Both the position numbers and the translations under genes were made by a program. The notes under the pieces are model-generated. The model was not told the DNA's origin and made no database searches. It saw nothing but the letters and a program-made list of their open reading frames with translations. DNA of 64,000 nt from DASSYK01 sp036258315 (GTDB lineage Bacteria; Actinomycetota; Thermoleophilia; Solirubrobacterales; 70-9), in assembly GCA_036258315.1 (NCBI GenBank), contig DATADX010000042.1, positions 27,322 to 91,321 on the forward strand. The letters are read 5' to 3'. Numbering within the stretch: position 1 is the first letter of the stretch; every line of letters begins with the position of its first letter. This document shows, in pieces, positions 53,037 to 61,407 of the stretch.

Positions 53037-53740
53037 TTGAGACCGAGACGACCACTTGGACTTGCCCGGTCTGCCGGGAGCGGAGCGACCAGACCTTCGT
53101 GCAGTCGCGGAGCGGGCTGCCGCCCGGTCCTCCCGACCTTGACGCGCGCAGGCTCGAGGACAAGGTGCACGGGGTGATCGCCTACGAGATCTGGCTCTGC
53201 CCGTGGTGCGGTTTCACCCAACCGCCGGCGGTCGCCCAACCGCCGCCGGTCGCCCAGGACGCCGCACCTGTCAGCGAGGCCGTCGCCGCGCTGGTCCACT
53301 CCTACGAGTACCGGTACCAGCTTCGCGCCGAGGTGCTGCCCCCGCTCGCGAACGCCTATCTCTGCCGGGCGATGATCGAGAGGGAGGGGGGGCGGATCGG
53401 CCGCGCGGGGTGGATCGCGCTGAAGGCCGCCTGGGCCTGTGATGACCGCGGCGACAAGCCGGGCGGGCGCTACTGCCGGTCGCGCGCCGTGGAGCTGTGG
53501 GAGGAGGCCGAGAACGCCGGAGAGCCGATCGTCGAGAAGGGGACGCCGGCCAGGCAGCTCCTGCTCGCGGACGTACTCAGGCGGGCCCGTCGCTTCGAGG
53601 AGGCGAAGGATCGCTGCCAGCGCGGCCGCTCAGGGAGGCCGGCGGAACCGTTTCGCTCACTGCTCGCGTTCGAGAGCGAGCTCGCCGCGCGGGGCGATAC
53701 CGATGCCCACGCAGTGAGCGAGCGAGTGGCCGTCTGGTGA
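53033..53740 (+). CDS. DUF2225-like zinc-ribbon/TPR protein
   Basis: 235 residues. N-terminal two CxxC pairs (WTCPVCRER, LCPWCGF) form a zinc ribbon, followed by TPR-like helices from ~85. This is the pattern of DUF2225, of unknown function. GTG start, overlapped by a 10-codon ORF that may supply its ribosomes. Confidence 0.75.
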   Translation: MIETETTTWTCPVCRERSDQTFVQSRSGLPPGPPDLDARRLEDKVHGVIAYEIWLCPWCGFTQPPAVAQPPPVAQDAAPVSEAVAALVHSYEYRYQLRAEVLPPLANAYLCRAMIEREGGRIGRAGWIALKAAWACDDRGDKPGGRYCRSRAVELWEEAENAGEPIVEKGTPARQLLLADVLRRARRFEEAKDRCQRGRSGRPAEPFRSLLAFESELAARGDTDAHAVSERVAVW

Positions 53741-53809
53741 CGCCGGTCGGTCCCGGGCGGCGCCGGGCCGGAGTCCGGCCGGTGACAAGCCGCCGGGCGT
53801 CGCCGAGTA

Positions 53810-53845
53810 GGCGGGGCGCACACCCGAAGTGGCGGGGCGCACACC
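53810..53845 (+). promoter_or_regulatory. Direct repeat upstream of the DJ-1/PfpI gene
   Basis: GGCGGGGCGCACACC occurs twice (53810-53824 and 53831-53845), 21 bp apart or two helix turns, and just before TACGCT (53851-53856). This suits a regulator bound on one face of the DNA. Confidence 0.45.
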
Positions 53846-53928
53846 ACATATACGCTGTGCCGCCGGCGCGGAACGGTCAAGATGGACGGCGAGGGCCCGC
53901 TCAGGCCGCCGACGAGAGGAGTGACGGA

Positions 53929-54585
53929 ATGCAAGTCGCATACCTGCTCTACGACCGCTTCACCGCCCTCGACATCACCGGGCCCCACGACGTGCTCAAC
54001 TCGGTCCCGGGCACCGAGTCGATCTTCGTCGCTGAGACCGCGGGGCCCGTCCGCAACGAGTCGAACACCCTCTCGCTCGTCGCCGACGCCTCGATCGCCG
54101 ATGTCCCGAGCCCGGACATCGTCGTCGTCCCCGGCGGCTTCGGGACGCGGGCCCTGCTCGACCACGAGCCCGTGCTCGGCTGGCTGCGCGCGGCTCACGA
54201 GACCAGCACCTGGACCACCTCGGTCTGCACCGGCGCGCTGCTGCTCGCAGCGGCCGGGCTGCTCGACGGTGTTCCCGCCACCACCCACTGGCTCGCGCGC
54301 GACCTGCTCGCCGAGCTCGGCGCCGAGCCGGTGCCGGACCGCGTCGTGCGGCAGGGCAGGATCGTCACCGCCGCCGGCGTCTCGGCGGGGATCGACATGG
54401 CGCTGGAGCTGGTTCGGCTGATGAACGGCGACGAGGCGGCTCAGGCCGTCCAGCTGGGGATCGAATACGACCCCCAGCCCCCGTTCGACGCCGGGTCGCC
54501 CGACAAGGCGCCGCAGCCGATCGTCGACGTCGTCGCGGCGGCGTTCGCGGCGCAGGACCAGCGGACCGTGCCCGGCAGGGGCTGA
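53929..54585 (+). CDS. DJ-1/PfpI family protein
   Basis: 218 residues. Nucleophile elbow Cys in TSVCTGALLLAAAGLL (~100), with DIVVVPGGFG near 65 and the N-terminal YLLYDRFTALDITGPHDVLN. This recalls isonitrile hydratase/transcriptional-regulator N-terminal domains but no DNA-binding tail is present. ATG 53929 has GAGAGGAG upstream. Longer upstream frames are rejected, since they overlap the DUF2225-like gene. Confidence 0.87.
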   Translation: MQVAYLLYDRFTALDITGPHDVLNSVPGTESIFVAETAGPVRNESNTLSLVADASIADVPSPDIVVVPGGFGTRALLDHEPVLGWLRAAHETSTWTTSVCTGALLLAAAGLLDGVPATTHWLARDLLAELGAEPVPDRVVRQGRIVTAAGVSAGIDMALELVRLMNGDEAAQAVQLGIEYDPQPPFDAGSPDKAPQPIVDVVAAAFAAQDQRTVPGRG

Positions 54586-54619
54586 TCGCGGCCGCCCGCG
54601 CCCGGGAGCCGCGCCGGTT

Positions 54620-54625
54620 TACGAT
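54620..54625 (+). promoter_or_regulatory. -10 element (TACGAT) for glmU-prs
   Basis: Six nt before the GTG at 54632. Confidence 0.5.
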
Positions 54626-54631
54626 TTCGGG

Positions 54632-56032
54632 GTGAGCACGCCTCCCACGGCCCTGATCATGGCCGCGGGCGAGGGCACTCGGATGCGCTCGTCCGTGCCC
54701 AAGGTCCTCCACGAGGTCTGCGGGCGACCGATGATCGCCTGGCCCGTCGCGGCCGCCCACGAGGCGGGCGCCGGCCGCGTCTGCGTGATCGTGCCGCCCG
54801 ACCGCGATCTCTCCCCGGCGCTCCCGAACGGGACCGTGACCGTGGTCCAGCCCGAGCCGGACGGGACCGGCGGAGCCGTGCGCGCCGCCGGTGAGCTGAT
54901 CGCCGACAGCGGGACGGTGCTCGTCCTCTCCGGCGACACCCCGCTGCTCGGCGCCGACGCGATCGCCGGGCTGATCGCCGCCCACCGCGAGGCCGGTGCC
55001 GCGGCGACCGTGATGACCACCGAGCTGGACGAGCCCGCGAGCTTCGGGCGGGTGGTCCGGACTGCCTCCGGCACGATCGAGCGGATCGTCGAGGCGAAGC
55101 AGCCGGGGGATGCGAGCGCCGAGCAGCTGGCGATCAAGGAGGTCAACGCCGGCACCTACGCCTTCGACGCTCCGGCCCTGGCCGACGCTCTCGAGCGGCT
55201 CTCCAACGACAACGCTCAGGGGGAGTACTACCTGCCCGACGTGCTGCCGCTGATCCGCGATGCGGGCGGGACCGTCGCCGCCCACCTCGTCGCGGACCCG
55301 GCGGTCAACCTGGGCGTCAATGACCGCGCCGACCTCGCCCGCGTCACGCTCGAGGCGCGGCGGCGGATCCTGCTCGCCCACATGCGCGCCGGAGTCACGA
55401 TCGAGGACCCGGACTCGACCTGGATCGACGCCGACGTCGAGCTCGCTCCCGACGTCGTCCTCGCCCCGGGCAGCTCGCTGCGCGGGCGCACGAAGGTCGG
55501 CACGGGCTCGAGGATCGGGCCGATGACGACTTTGATCGACGCCCGGATCGGCGAGCGGGTCAGCGTCCCGCACTCGTACCTGACCGCATGCGAGGTCGGC
55601 GACGGTGCCGCGATCGGTCCCTTCGCCTACCTGCGCCCCGACACGCGGCTGGGCGAGGACTCGAAGGCCGGCGCCTTCGTCGAGATCAAGAACTCCGAGA
55701 TCGGCGACGGCGCCAAGGTGCCGCACCTCTCCTACGTCGGCGATGCCGAGATCGGCGCCGGGAGCAATCTCGGCGCCGGCACGATCACCGCCAACTACGA
55801 CGGTTTCCGCAAAAACCGGACCAAAGTCGGGCGCGACGTGCGCACGGGGGTTGACACGTCGCTGGTCGCACCCGTAGAAGTCAGCGACGGCGCATACACT
55901 GGTGCCGGTTCGGTGATCACCGAGGACGTCCCGGCGGGCTCGTTGGGGATTTCGAGGGCAGACCAGAAGAACGTCCCCGGGTACGCCGACCGGAAGGCGA
56001 AGGAAGCCGAGAAGAAGGGCAAGGGCTCTTGA
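54632..56032 (+). CDS. glmU: Bifunctional UDP-GlcNAc pyrophosphorylase/glucosamine-1-phosphate acetyltransferase
   Basis: Makes UDP-N-acetylglucosamine for the cell wall. 466 residues: pyrophosphorylase domain with LIMAAGEGTRMRSSVPKVLHEVCGRP (~5-30), substrate segment GTGGAV, then a left-handed beta helix (~250-450) ending with a Lys-rich tail. Its stop overlaps the prs TTG start (TTGA), so the genes are coupled. Confidence 0.96.
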   Translation: MSTPPTALIMAAGEGTRMRSSVPKVLHEVCGRPMIAWPVAAAHEAGAGRVCVIVPPDRDLSPALPNGTVTVVQPEPDGTGGAVRAAGELIADSGTVLVLSGDTPLLGADAIAGLIAAHREAGAAATVMTTELDEPASFGRVVRTASGTIERIVEAKQPGDASAEQLAIKEVNAGTYAFDAPALADALERLSNDNAQGEYYLPDVLPLIRDAGGTVAAHLVADPAVNLGVNDRADLARVTLEARRRILLAHMRAGVTIEDPDSTWIDADVELAPDVVLAPGSSLRGRTKVGTGSRIGPMTTLIDARIGERVSVPHSYLTACEVGDGAAIGPFAYLRPDTRLGEDSKAGAFVEIKNSEIGDGAKVPHLSYVGDAEIGAGSNLGAGTITANYDGFRKNRTKVGRDVRTGVDTSLVAPVEVSDGAYTGAGSVITEDVPAGSLGISRADQKNVPGYADRKAKEAEKKGKGS

Positions 56033-57057
56033 GCACGATCGAGCGGACCCAACCGATCAGCGCGATAACCCAGGACTATACGAAGCGCCTGATGGTCTTC
56101 GGCGGCCGCGCTTCGATGGAGTTGGCCGCGAACATCTCCCGCCATCTCGACGTCGAGATGGGCGACGTGACGCTGAAGACGTTCTCGAACGGCGAGGTCT
56201 ACTGCCGCTACGAGGAGTCGATCCGAGGGGCCGACGTCTTCCTGGTCCAGTCCACCGCCGCGAACGAGGCGGCGGGGATGACCCCGAACGACGCGCTGAT
56301 GGAGCTGCTGACGATGATCGACGCCGCCCAGGGTGCCTCCGCGCACCGGATCATCGCGGTGATGCCGTGGTACGGCTACGCCCGGCAGGACAAGAAGTCG
56401 GCGCCGCGCGAGCCGATCACGGCGCGGATCGTCGCCAAGGCGCTCGAGTCGGTCGGGGTGGACCGGGTCCTGACGATGGACCTGCACGCCGGCCAGGTGC
56501 AGGGTTTCTTCGACGTTCCCCTCGACCACATGACGGCGATGCCGATGCTGACCCAGTACATCTCCGACCTGGCCTTCGACGAGGAGCCGGTGATCGTCTC
56601 GCCGGACGCCGGCCGCGTGAAGACGGCGCGCAACTTCGCCCGCAAGGTGGGGTCCACCTGGGCCGTGATGGAGAAGGAGCGGCCCGCCCAGCAGGTCGCC
56701 GAGATCGGCTACGTGGTCGGCGATGTCGAGGGCAGGACCGCCGTCCTCGTCGACGACATGATCGACACAGCCGGGACGCTGACCGCGGCGGCCAGCACCG
56801 TGCTCGAGGAGGGCGCGGCCCGGGTGGTCGCCGTCGCCACCCACGGCGTCTTCTCGGGCCCGGCCTTCGAGCGGCTCGCCTACGAGAGCTCGAGGATCGA
56901 GGAGATCGTCGTCACCGACACGATCCCGCTGCGGCCGGGCGCCCCGGACAACATCACCACCCTCTCGGCCGCCCAGACCCTCGCCGACTCGATGCGCCGC
57001 ATCTTCACCGACGACTCCGTCTCCGAGATCTTCGCCGGCGAGAACCAGCTCTTCTAG
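56029..57057 (+). CDS. prs: Ribose-phosphate pyrophosphokinase
   Basis: Makes PRPP for nucleotides, His/Trp and decaprenyl-phosphoribose. 342 residues: MVFGGRASMELAANISRHL-like N-terminus, ATP site with WYGYARQDKKS, metal/His segment MDLHAGQVQGFFDVP, and the PRPP-binding loop VLVDDMIDTAGT (~240). Starts at TTG overlapping glmU. Confidence 0.96.
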   Translation: MSTIERTQPISAITQDYTKRLMVFGGRASMELAANISRHLDVEMGDVTLKTFSNGEVYCRYEESIRGADVFLVQSTAANEAAGMTPNDALMELLTMIDAAQGASAHRIIAVMPWYGYARQDKKSAPREPITARIVAKALESVGVDRVLTMDLHAGQVQGFFDVPLDHMTAMPMLTQYISDLAFDEEPVIVSPDAGRVKTARNFARKVGSTWAVMEKERPAQQVAEIGYVVGDVEGRTAVLVDDMIDTAGTLTAAASTVLEEGAARVVAVATHGVFSGPAFERLAYESSRIEEIVVTDTIPLRPGAPDNITTLSAAQTLADSMRRIFTDDSVSEIFAGENQLF

Positions 57058-57071
57058 CCAACCAACCCGAA

Positions 57072-57138
57072 GGCTGTCCTGACTAAGGCACCGCATCGGT
57101 GCCCAGGGCCGGACAGCCGCTCGGGTCGCTCGCCCGAG
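57072..57138 (+). terminator. Nested hairpins after prs
   Basis: Outer arms GGCTGTCC (57072-57079) and GGACAGCC (57111-57118) enclose a second stem GGCACCG-CAT-CGGTGCC (57087-57103). A third stem CTCGGG/CCCGAG follows (57120-57138). No strong U-run comes after, so it may be a terminator or a structured RNA. Confidence 0.45.
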
Positions 57139-57148
57139 GAGATGCGCG

Positions 57149-57199
57149 TTTGTGGCGAAGCCGTCGACCGCGCCTTTGTTGCGAAGCCGTCGACCGCGC
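57149..57199 (+). repeat. Direct repeat (GCGAAGCCGTCGACCGCGC)
   Basis: Two identical 19-nt copies (57155-57173, 57181-57199), each preceded by TTTGT(G/T). The core GTGGCGAAGCCGT is also seen near 22753-22765. Confidence 0.6.
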
Positions 57200-57210
57200 G
57201 GCGCGCGGTC

Positions 57211-57594
57211 CTACTGCAGCCCGGAGATCTTCCAGGAGTCCCCGTCGCGGCTCAGCGTCACGCCGACTCGCGATGGGCTCTGGCCCTCGCGGCTGACGTC
57301 GATCTCGCCGACCCCGCGGTCCTCGTTGACGCGCACCTCGACGAGGCTGAACTCGCCGCCCTCGTCCGCGCCGGAGGTCTGCTCCTCGAGGAACGCGGGA
57401 CAGTTCTCGGTCACGCCCAGCTCCTCCTTGAAGGACTCGCTGTAGAGATCGCAGACCTGCTGGTAGTCCCCCTCGTTTCGGGCGTCGACGTAGTCCTGGA
57501 CGACCTCGCGGGCCTTCTCCTGATCCGACTCGCCGCACCCCGCGAGCGCCGCCAGCGCTGCCGTGCAGACCAGGGCTGTGAGGAGGCGGGACAC
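57211..57594 (-). CDS. Lipoprotein with an NTF2/DUF4878-like fold
   Basis: 127 residues; lipobox LAGC with Cys20 after a hydrophobic signal. The mature part (QEKAREVVQDYVDARNEGDYQQVCDLYSESF) matches the pattern of short extracytoplasmic lipoproteins with a cone-shaped beta fold. GTG start after TAGCTT (11 nt). Confidence 0.8.
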   Translation of the reverse strand: MSRLLTALVCTAALAALAGCGESDQEKAREVVQDYVDARNEGDYQQVCDLYSESFKEELGVTENCPAFLEEQTSGADEGGEFSLVEVRVNEDRGVGEIDVSREGQSPSRVGVTLSRDGDSWKISGLQ

Positions 57595-57650
57595 GGGACC
57601 CTCGGAAGCTATCCGAACGCGGGCGAGACGCTGGAGTCAGGCGTTGCCGC

Positions 57651-57656
57651 TACCTT
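57651..57656 (+). promoter_or_regulatory. -10 element (TACCTT) for the GDPD gene
   Basis: Six nt before the ATG at 57663. Confidence 0.45.
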
Positions 57657-57662
57657 GCGCGG

Positions 57663-58553
57663 ATGAGTGGTAGCTCGGCGCGGGACGAGACGCCCCTGCC
57701 AGGAAACCGGACGCAGCGGTGGATCGGCCACAAAGGGGCCGACGCGATCACGCACGGGAACACGATCGCGAGCTTCGAGGCCGCCGTCGAGGCCGGCGTC
57801 GACATGGTCGAGTTCGACGTGCTGCGCGCCCGGGAGGGCCGGCTGATCGTCGCTCATGACTACCGCGACGCCATGGCGCGGCGGCCGCTCGACCTCTCCG
57901 ACGCGCTCAGCGCCTTCCTCGACCCCCCGCTCGACCAGGTCGAGATCGACTGCGATCTGAAGCTCCCTGGGCGCGAGGCCGAGTTGGCGGGCGCCCTCGC
58001 GGGCCACGGGCTTGTGGACCGGGCGATGGTCTCGACGATGGAGGTCGAGAGCCTGGTGAAGCTGGCCCGGCTGGAGCCGGACCTGAGGCTCGGCTGGACG
58101 TACCCGAAGACGCGCCGCGACTGGACCTCGCACCGCTGGCTGCGGCCCGGTGTTCAGGCGGCCGTCGCCCTGATGCGCCGCCAGTTCCCGAAGGCGATCG
58201 GCGAGCGGGCCCGCGAGCTGCGCCTCTCCGCCGTCTGGGCCTACCACCCGGTGGTCACCCGCCGAGCGGTCGAGGCCGCGGACGAGGCCGGCATCGAGCT
58301 GATCGCCTGGACGGTCGATGACCTCGGGCGGATGACGGAGCTGATCAAGATGGGAGTGCACGGCATCTGCTCGAATGACCCGCGGCTGTTCCCCGAGGCC
58401 GAGCGGGCGGCCGCCGGCGAGGCGCCCGCACCGGCGCCGCAGGAGCCGGACGTGATGGAGGAGCTGGACGAGGAGGCGAAGCCGGCCGAGGACGAGGTCC
58501 CCGAGGACGGCGACCGCCCTGAGCGGAGGGCCTCGACGCGGAAGGCGTCCTAG
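57663..58553 (+). CDS. Glycerophosphodiester phosphodiesterase family protein
   Basis: 296 residues. GDPD core HKGADAITHGNTIASFEAAVEAGVDMVEFDV (~22-55) and LIVAHDYRDA (~62), matching HRG...ENT...E.D...HD with changes (HKG, GNT). Catalytic His, Glu and Asp are kept. Acidic Pro/Glu-rich tail (last 45 residues) not needed for the fold. Degrades deacylated phospholipid headgroups in the family. Confidence 0.85.
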   Translation: MSGSSARDETPLPGNRTQRWIGHKGADAITHGNTIASFEAAVEAGVDMVEFDVLRAREGRLIVAHDYRDAMARRPLDLSDALSAFLDPPLDQVEIDCDLKLPGREAELAGALAGHGLVDRAMVSTMEVESLVKLARLEPDLRLGWTYPKTRRDWTSHRWLRPGVQAAVALMRRQFPKAIGERARELRLSAVWAYHPVVTRRAVEAADEAGIELIAWTVDDLGRMTELIKMGVHGICSNDPRLFPEAERAAAGEAPAPAPQEPDVMEELDEEAKPAEDEVPEDGDRPERRASTRKAS

Positions 58554-58562
58554 AGGACCTGG

Positions 58563-60191
58563 CTAGGCCGGGCCGCCGGTGGTGGCCAGCCCGGGTCTCT
58601 GGAGCGTCCCCCGCTTCTCGAAGTAACGCCACTCGGCCTCGCCCAAGACCGTCGAAGGCGGGTCGGCATACACCCACTCGCGCATGATCCGGTGCCAGTT
58701 CGCGGTCGCGCGCAGCTGAGCGAGGACGGCGAGTAGGCCCGTCTCCATCCGCCTCCCCATCAGCTCGTCGGCCGGCAGGCTCTCCTTGCGGACGAGGTCG
58801 TAGAACTCAGAGCGCGGATCCGAGGTGACCTCGATCATCTTCATCACCCGCTTCGGCGTGATCTCGAGCGCGCCGTCGGTGAGGTACCAGCCGCCGACGA
58901 ACTTGACGTGATCCATCAGCCGCTCGGCGTCGATCCGCTTCGGGTTCGCAAGAAAGCCGATCTCGTTCAGGGCCTCGAGCAGCGCGTCCGCATCGTCGCG
59001 AGAGGCGGCGTCGACCGCCCGCTGCTCGAGGATGATCTGGGTGGGGCTGAGCCGCTTCGTCATTCCGAAGTCGAGGAAGGCGACGCGGCCGTCGTCCATC
59101 AGCAGGTAGTTGCCGGGGTGGGTGTCGGCGTTGAAGTGCTGCAGGTGATAGATCGAGCCGAAGCAGAAGCGAAAGACGATCTCCCCGAAGATGTCGCGCT
59201 CGTCCTGGGGCAGGCGCTTCACCTCCTCGAAGTCGCGGCCGTCGACGTACTCGCTGACCAGGACCCGGCGTCGCGAGAGGCGAGAGTGGACCTTGGGGAC
59301 GTAGATGAAGGGATGGCCCTCATACGCGCGGGCGAAGGCGCGCTGGTTCTGGGCCTCGTACTCGTAGTCCAGCTCCTCCAGCACGCGCTCGCGCAGCTCG
59401 CCCGCGACGGCCTTCGCGTCCAGGCCCGGCGCCAGCGCCCTCGCCACCCGCACGATGATCCCGGCGTTGGCCAAGTCGGACTCGAGCGCCTCGGCGACCC
59501 CGGGGTACTGGATCTTGACCGCGACCGCGCTGCCGTCGTGCAGGGTGGCCCGGTGCACCTGCCCGATCGAGGCGGCGGCGAACGCATCCTCCTCGATCGA
59601 TGCGAACACCTTCTCGGGCTGCCTGCCGTCGTACTCCTCGACCAGCACCTCGCGCACCTTCTCCCAGGGCATCGCGGGCGCCTGGGCGCGTAGCTTCGCG
59701 AGCTGCTCCTGGTAGATCTCACGGTACTCGGGCGGCAGGAAGTCGATGTCGATGAACGAGGCCATCTGGCCGATCTTCATCGCGGCGCCCTTCATCTCCC
59801 CGAGCACGGAGACCATCTTCAGCGCGGCCTCGACGTGGCGGAGCTCGGTCCGCTCCTGCGCGCGCTCCTCGGAGCGGGCGATGTTGGCGGCCGCCGTGCC
59901 GGCGTAGCGCGTGGCCTGCCCTCCGATCGCTGCCCCGAGCTTGGCCGAGCGGCCGAGCCTCGTGCTGGGGATTTCGCCCGCTTCGTCGCGCCCGTCGGGT
60001 TCGGTCTCGTCCCCGACCGGCGCGTCGGTGAGCGGCGCCGGCTCGACCGGCGGCTCCTCGGCGAACTCCTCTTCGACCCGCGGCTCCTCGGCCGGCGGCT
60101 CCTGCCGTCGGCGCTCGCGATCCTTCAGCCAGGGGATCTGGACCCCCCAGCGCTCGCTGCCCTGTTTGTCATTGTCGCGGTCGTCTGCCAT
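58563..60191 (-). CDS. ABC1/AarF/UbiB family kinase-like protein
   Basis: 542 residues with a Pro/Glu-rich head (~1-70). Core motifs: KIGQMAS (KxGQ), FAAASIGQVHRATL, VAVKIQYPGV and FNADTHPGNYLLMDDGRVAFLDFGMTKR (catalytic HPGN and DFG). Atypical kinase linked to quinone or lipid metabolism. Start: ATG 60191 (MADDRDNDKQG) has GGGAAGG upstream; longer starts are rejected. Confidence 0.9.
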   Translation of the reverse strand: MADDRDNDKQGSERWGVQIPWLKDRERRRQEPPAEEPRVEEEFAEEPPVEPAPLTDAPVGDETEPDGRDEAGEIPSTRLGRSAKLGAAIGGQATRYAGTAAANIARSEERAQERTELRHVEAALKMVSVLGEMKGAAMKIGQMASFIDIDFLPPEYREIYQEQLAKLRAQAPAMPWEKVREVLVEEYDGRQPEKVFASIEEDAFAAASIGQVHRATLHDGSAVAVKIQYPGVAEALESDLANAGIIVRVARALAPGLDAKAVAGELRERVLEELDYEYEAQNQRAFARAYEGHPFIYVPKVHSRLSRRRVLVSEYVDGRDFEEVKRLPQDERDIFGEIVFRFCFGSIYHLQHFNADTHPGNYLLMDDGRVAFLDFGMTKRLSPTQIILEQRAVDAASRDDADALLEALNEIGFLANPKRIDAERLMDHVKFVGGWYLTDGALEITPKRVMKMIEVTSDPRSEFYDLVRKESLPADELMGRRMETGLLAVLAQLRATANWHRIMREWVYADPPSTVLGEAEWRYFEKRGTLQRPGLATTGGPA

Positions 60192-60250
60192 CGCCTTCCC
60201 ACATTTTCTATCCTGGCTGCCCATCCACCTTTCCAGAGTGGGTACTAAAC

Positions 60251-60985
60251 ATGACTTCGGATCGCGCAACACTCACCGTCACCGTCCGCGAGGTCTTCGG
60301 ATCGCGGGCCACCCGCCGTCTGCGCCGCGAGGGCCTGGTGCCGGGCGTCGTCTACGGTCAGGGCGGCGAGGCGCGGCCCTTCCAGGTGCCCGCTCGCGAG
60401 CTTCGCACGCTGCTCGGCGAGGGCCACACCCTGCTTGACCTGAAGCTGGACGGCTCGGCGGCCGTCCCGGTCGTGATCAAGGAGCAGCAGCACCATCCGC
60501 TCCGGGGCGACGTCGTCCACTTCGACTGCCTCGAGGTCCGCCTCGACGAGGAGATCACCTCGGAGGTGCCGATCGAGCTCGAGGGGACCGAGCAGGCCCC
60601 GGGCGTCCGCGAGGGCGGCGTCCTGGAGCACGTCACCCGCGAGGTGGAGGTCGAGGCCCTTCCGACCGAGATCCCGGAGAGGCTGGTCGTGGACGTGTCC
60701 GAGATGGTGATCGGCGACACCGTCACCCTCGAGGCTGTGCTGGCGCCCGCGGGCACCAAGTTCGCCCTGGGCGAGGACGTCTCGCCCGAGGAGATCACGA
60801 TCGCCACGCTGAGTCCGCCCCGCGTCGAGGAGGAGCCCGAGCCCGAGCTGGAGGAGGAGGCGGTGCTCGTCGGCGAGGACGGGGAGCCGATCGAGGCCCC
60901 CGAGGGCGAGGAGCCCGCCGAGGGCGAGGAGCCCACCGAGGACGGCGAGTCCGAGGGCGGGGACGAAGCCGACAAGGAGGAGTAG
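60251..60985 (+). CDS. rplY: 50S ribosomal protein L25/Ctc
   Basis: 244 residues: L25 domain ~1-92 (5S rRNA binding; RLRREGLVPGVVYG), TL5/Ctc beta domain ~95-185, then an acidic tail (~190-244: EEEPEPELEEEAVLVG, EGEEPAEGEEPTEDGE). ATG follows TACTAAAC. Start of an rplY-orf-pth-ech run. Confidence 0.94.
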   Translation: MTSDRATLTVTVREVFGSRATRRLRREGLVPGVVYGQGGEARPFQVPARELRTLLGEGHTLLDLKLDGSAAVPVVIKEQQHHPLRGDVVHFDCLEVRLDEEITSEVPIELEGTEQAPGVREGGVLEHVTREVEVEALPTEIPERLVVDVSEMVIGDTVTLEAVLAPAGTKFALGEDVSPEEITIATLSPPRVEEEPEPELEEEAVLVGEDGEPIEAPEGEEPAEGEEPTEDGESEGGDEADKEE

Positions 60986-60987
60986 CG

Positions 60988-61335
60988 GTGTCCCTGTTCG
61001 ACCGGCTGTTCCGTCGCGGACGCGGCGGAGCCGACCCCCGCCGTGACACCACGACCGACGCGGCGACGCCCCTGTACACGACCCCGCCGGTCCATGCCGG
61101 GGCCGGCGCCCGTGGCGCCGACGAGGGAGACGGTCGCGGCGACCGCGACCCCAAGGACTCCGGGCAGCAGGAGCCGGGCGGGCGCGAGGGCGAGATCGAG
61201 GCCTCCGTACAGGAGATCCAGGTGGGCGAGGAGGGCTCGTCGCAGCAAGTGGACGTCGGCGACAGCGGCTCTGACTTCGGCGGTGGGGGAGACTCGGGCG
61301 GCGGCGACGGTGGCGGCGGCGGAGGGGGCGAGTAG
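60988..61335 (+). CDS. Acidic Gly/Asp-rich hypothetical protein
   Basis: 115 residues starting MSLFDRLFRRGRGG, an amphipathic basic head, then a low-complexity acidic and Gly-rich part (GSDFGGGGDSGGGDGGGGGGGE). Disorder is likely. GTG 60988 is 2 nt after the rplY stop. Unknown function. Confidence 0.6.
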   Translation: MSLFDRLFRRGRGGADPRRDTTTDAATPLYTTPPVHAGAGARGADEGDGRGDRDPKDSGQQEPGGREGEIEASVQEIQVGEEGSSQQVDVGDSGSDFGGGGDSGGGDGGGGGGGE

Positions 61336-61407
61336 CCCCTGGCGCTGTTTCGCCGCAGTCGCAAGCGGCGCGAGCGACGTGAGGACGGGGCCGGTGGGCG
61401 AGCCGAC

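Noticed and set aside
53497..53928. Upstream in-frame extension of the DJ-1/PfpI gene
   Set aside because: It runs inside the DUF2225-like gene and across its promoter region; ATG 53929 has a ribosome-binding site.
61342..61407. Basic N-terminal extension of Pth beginning at CTG
   Set aside because: No standard start codon in frame; kept as an alternative only.
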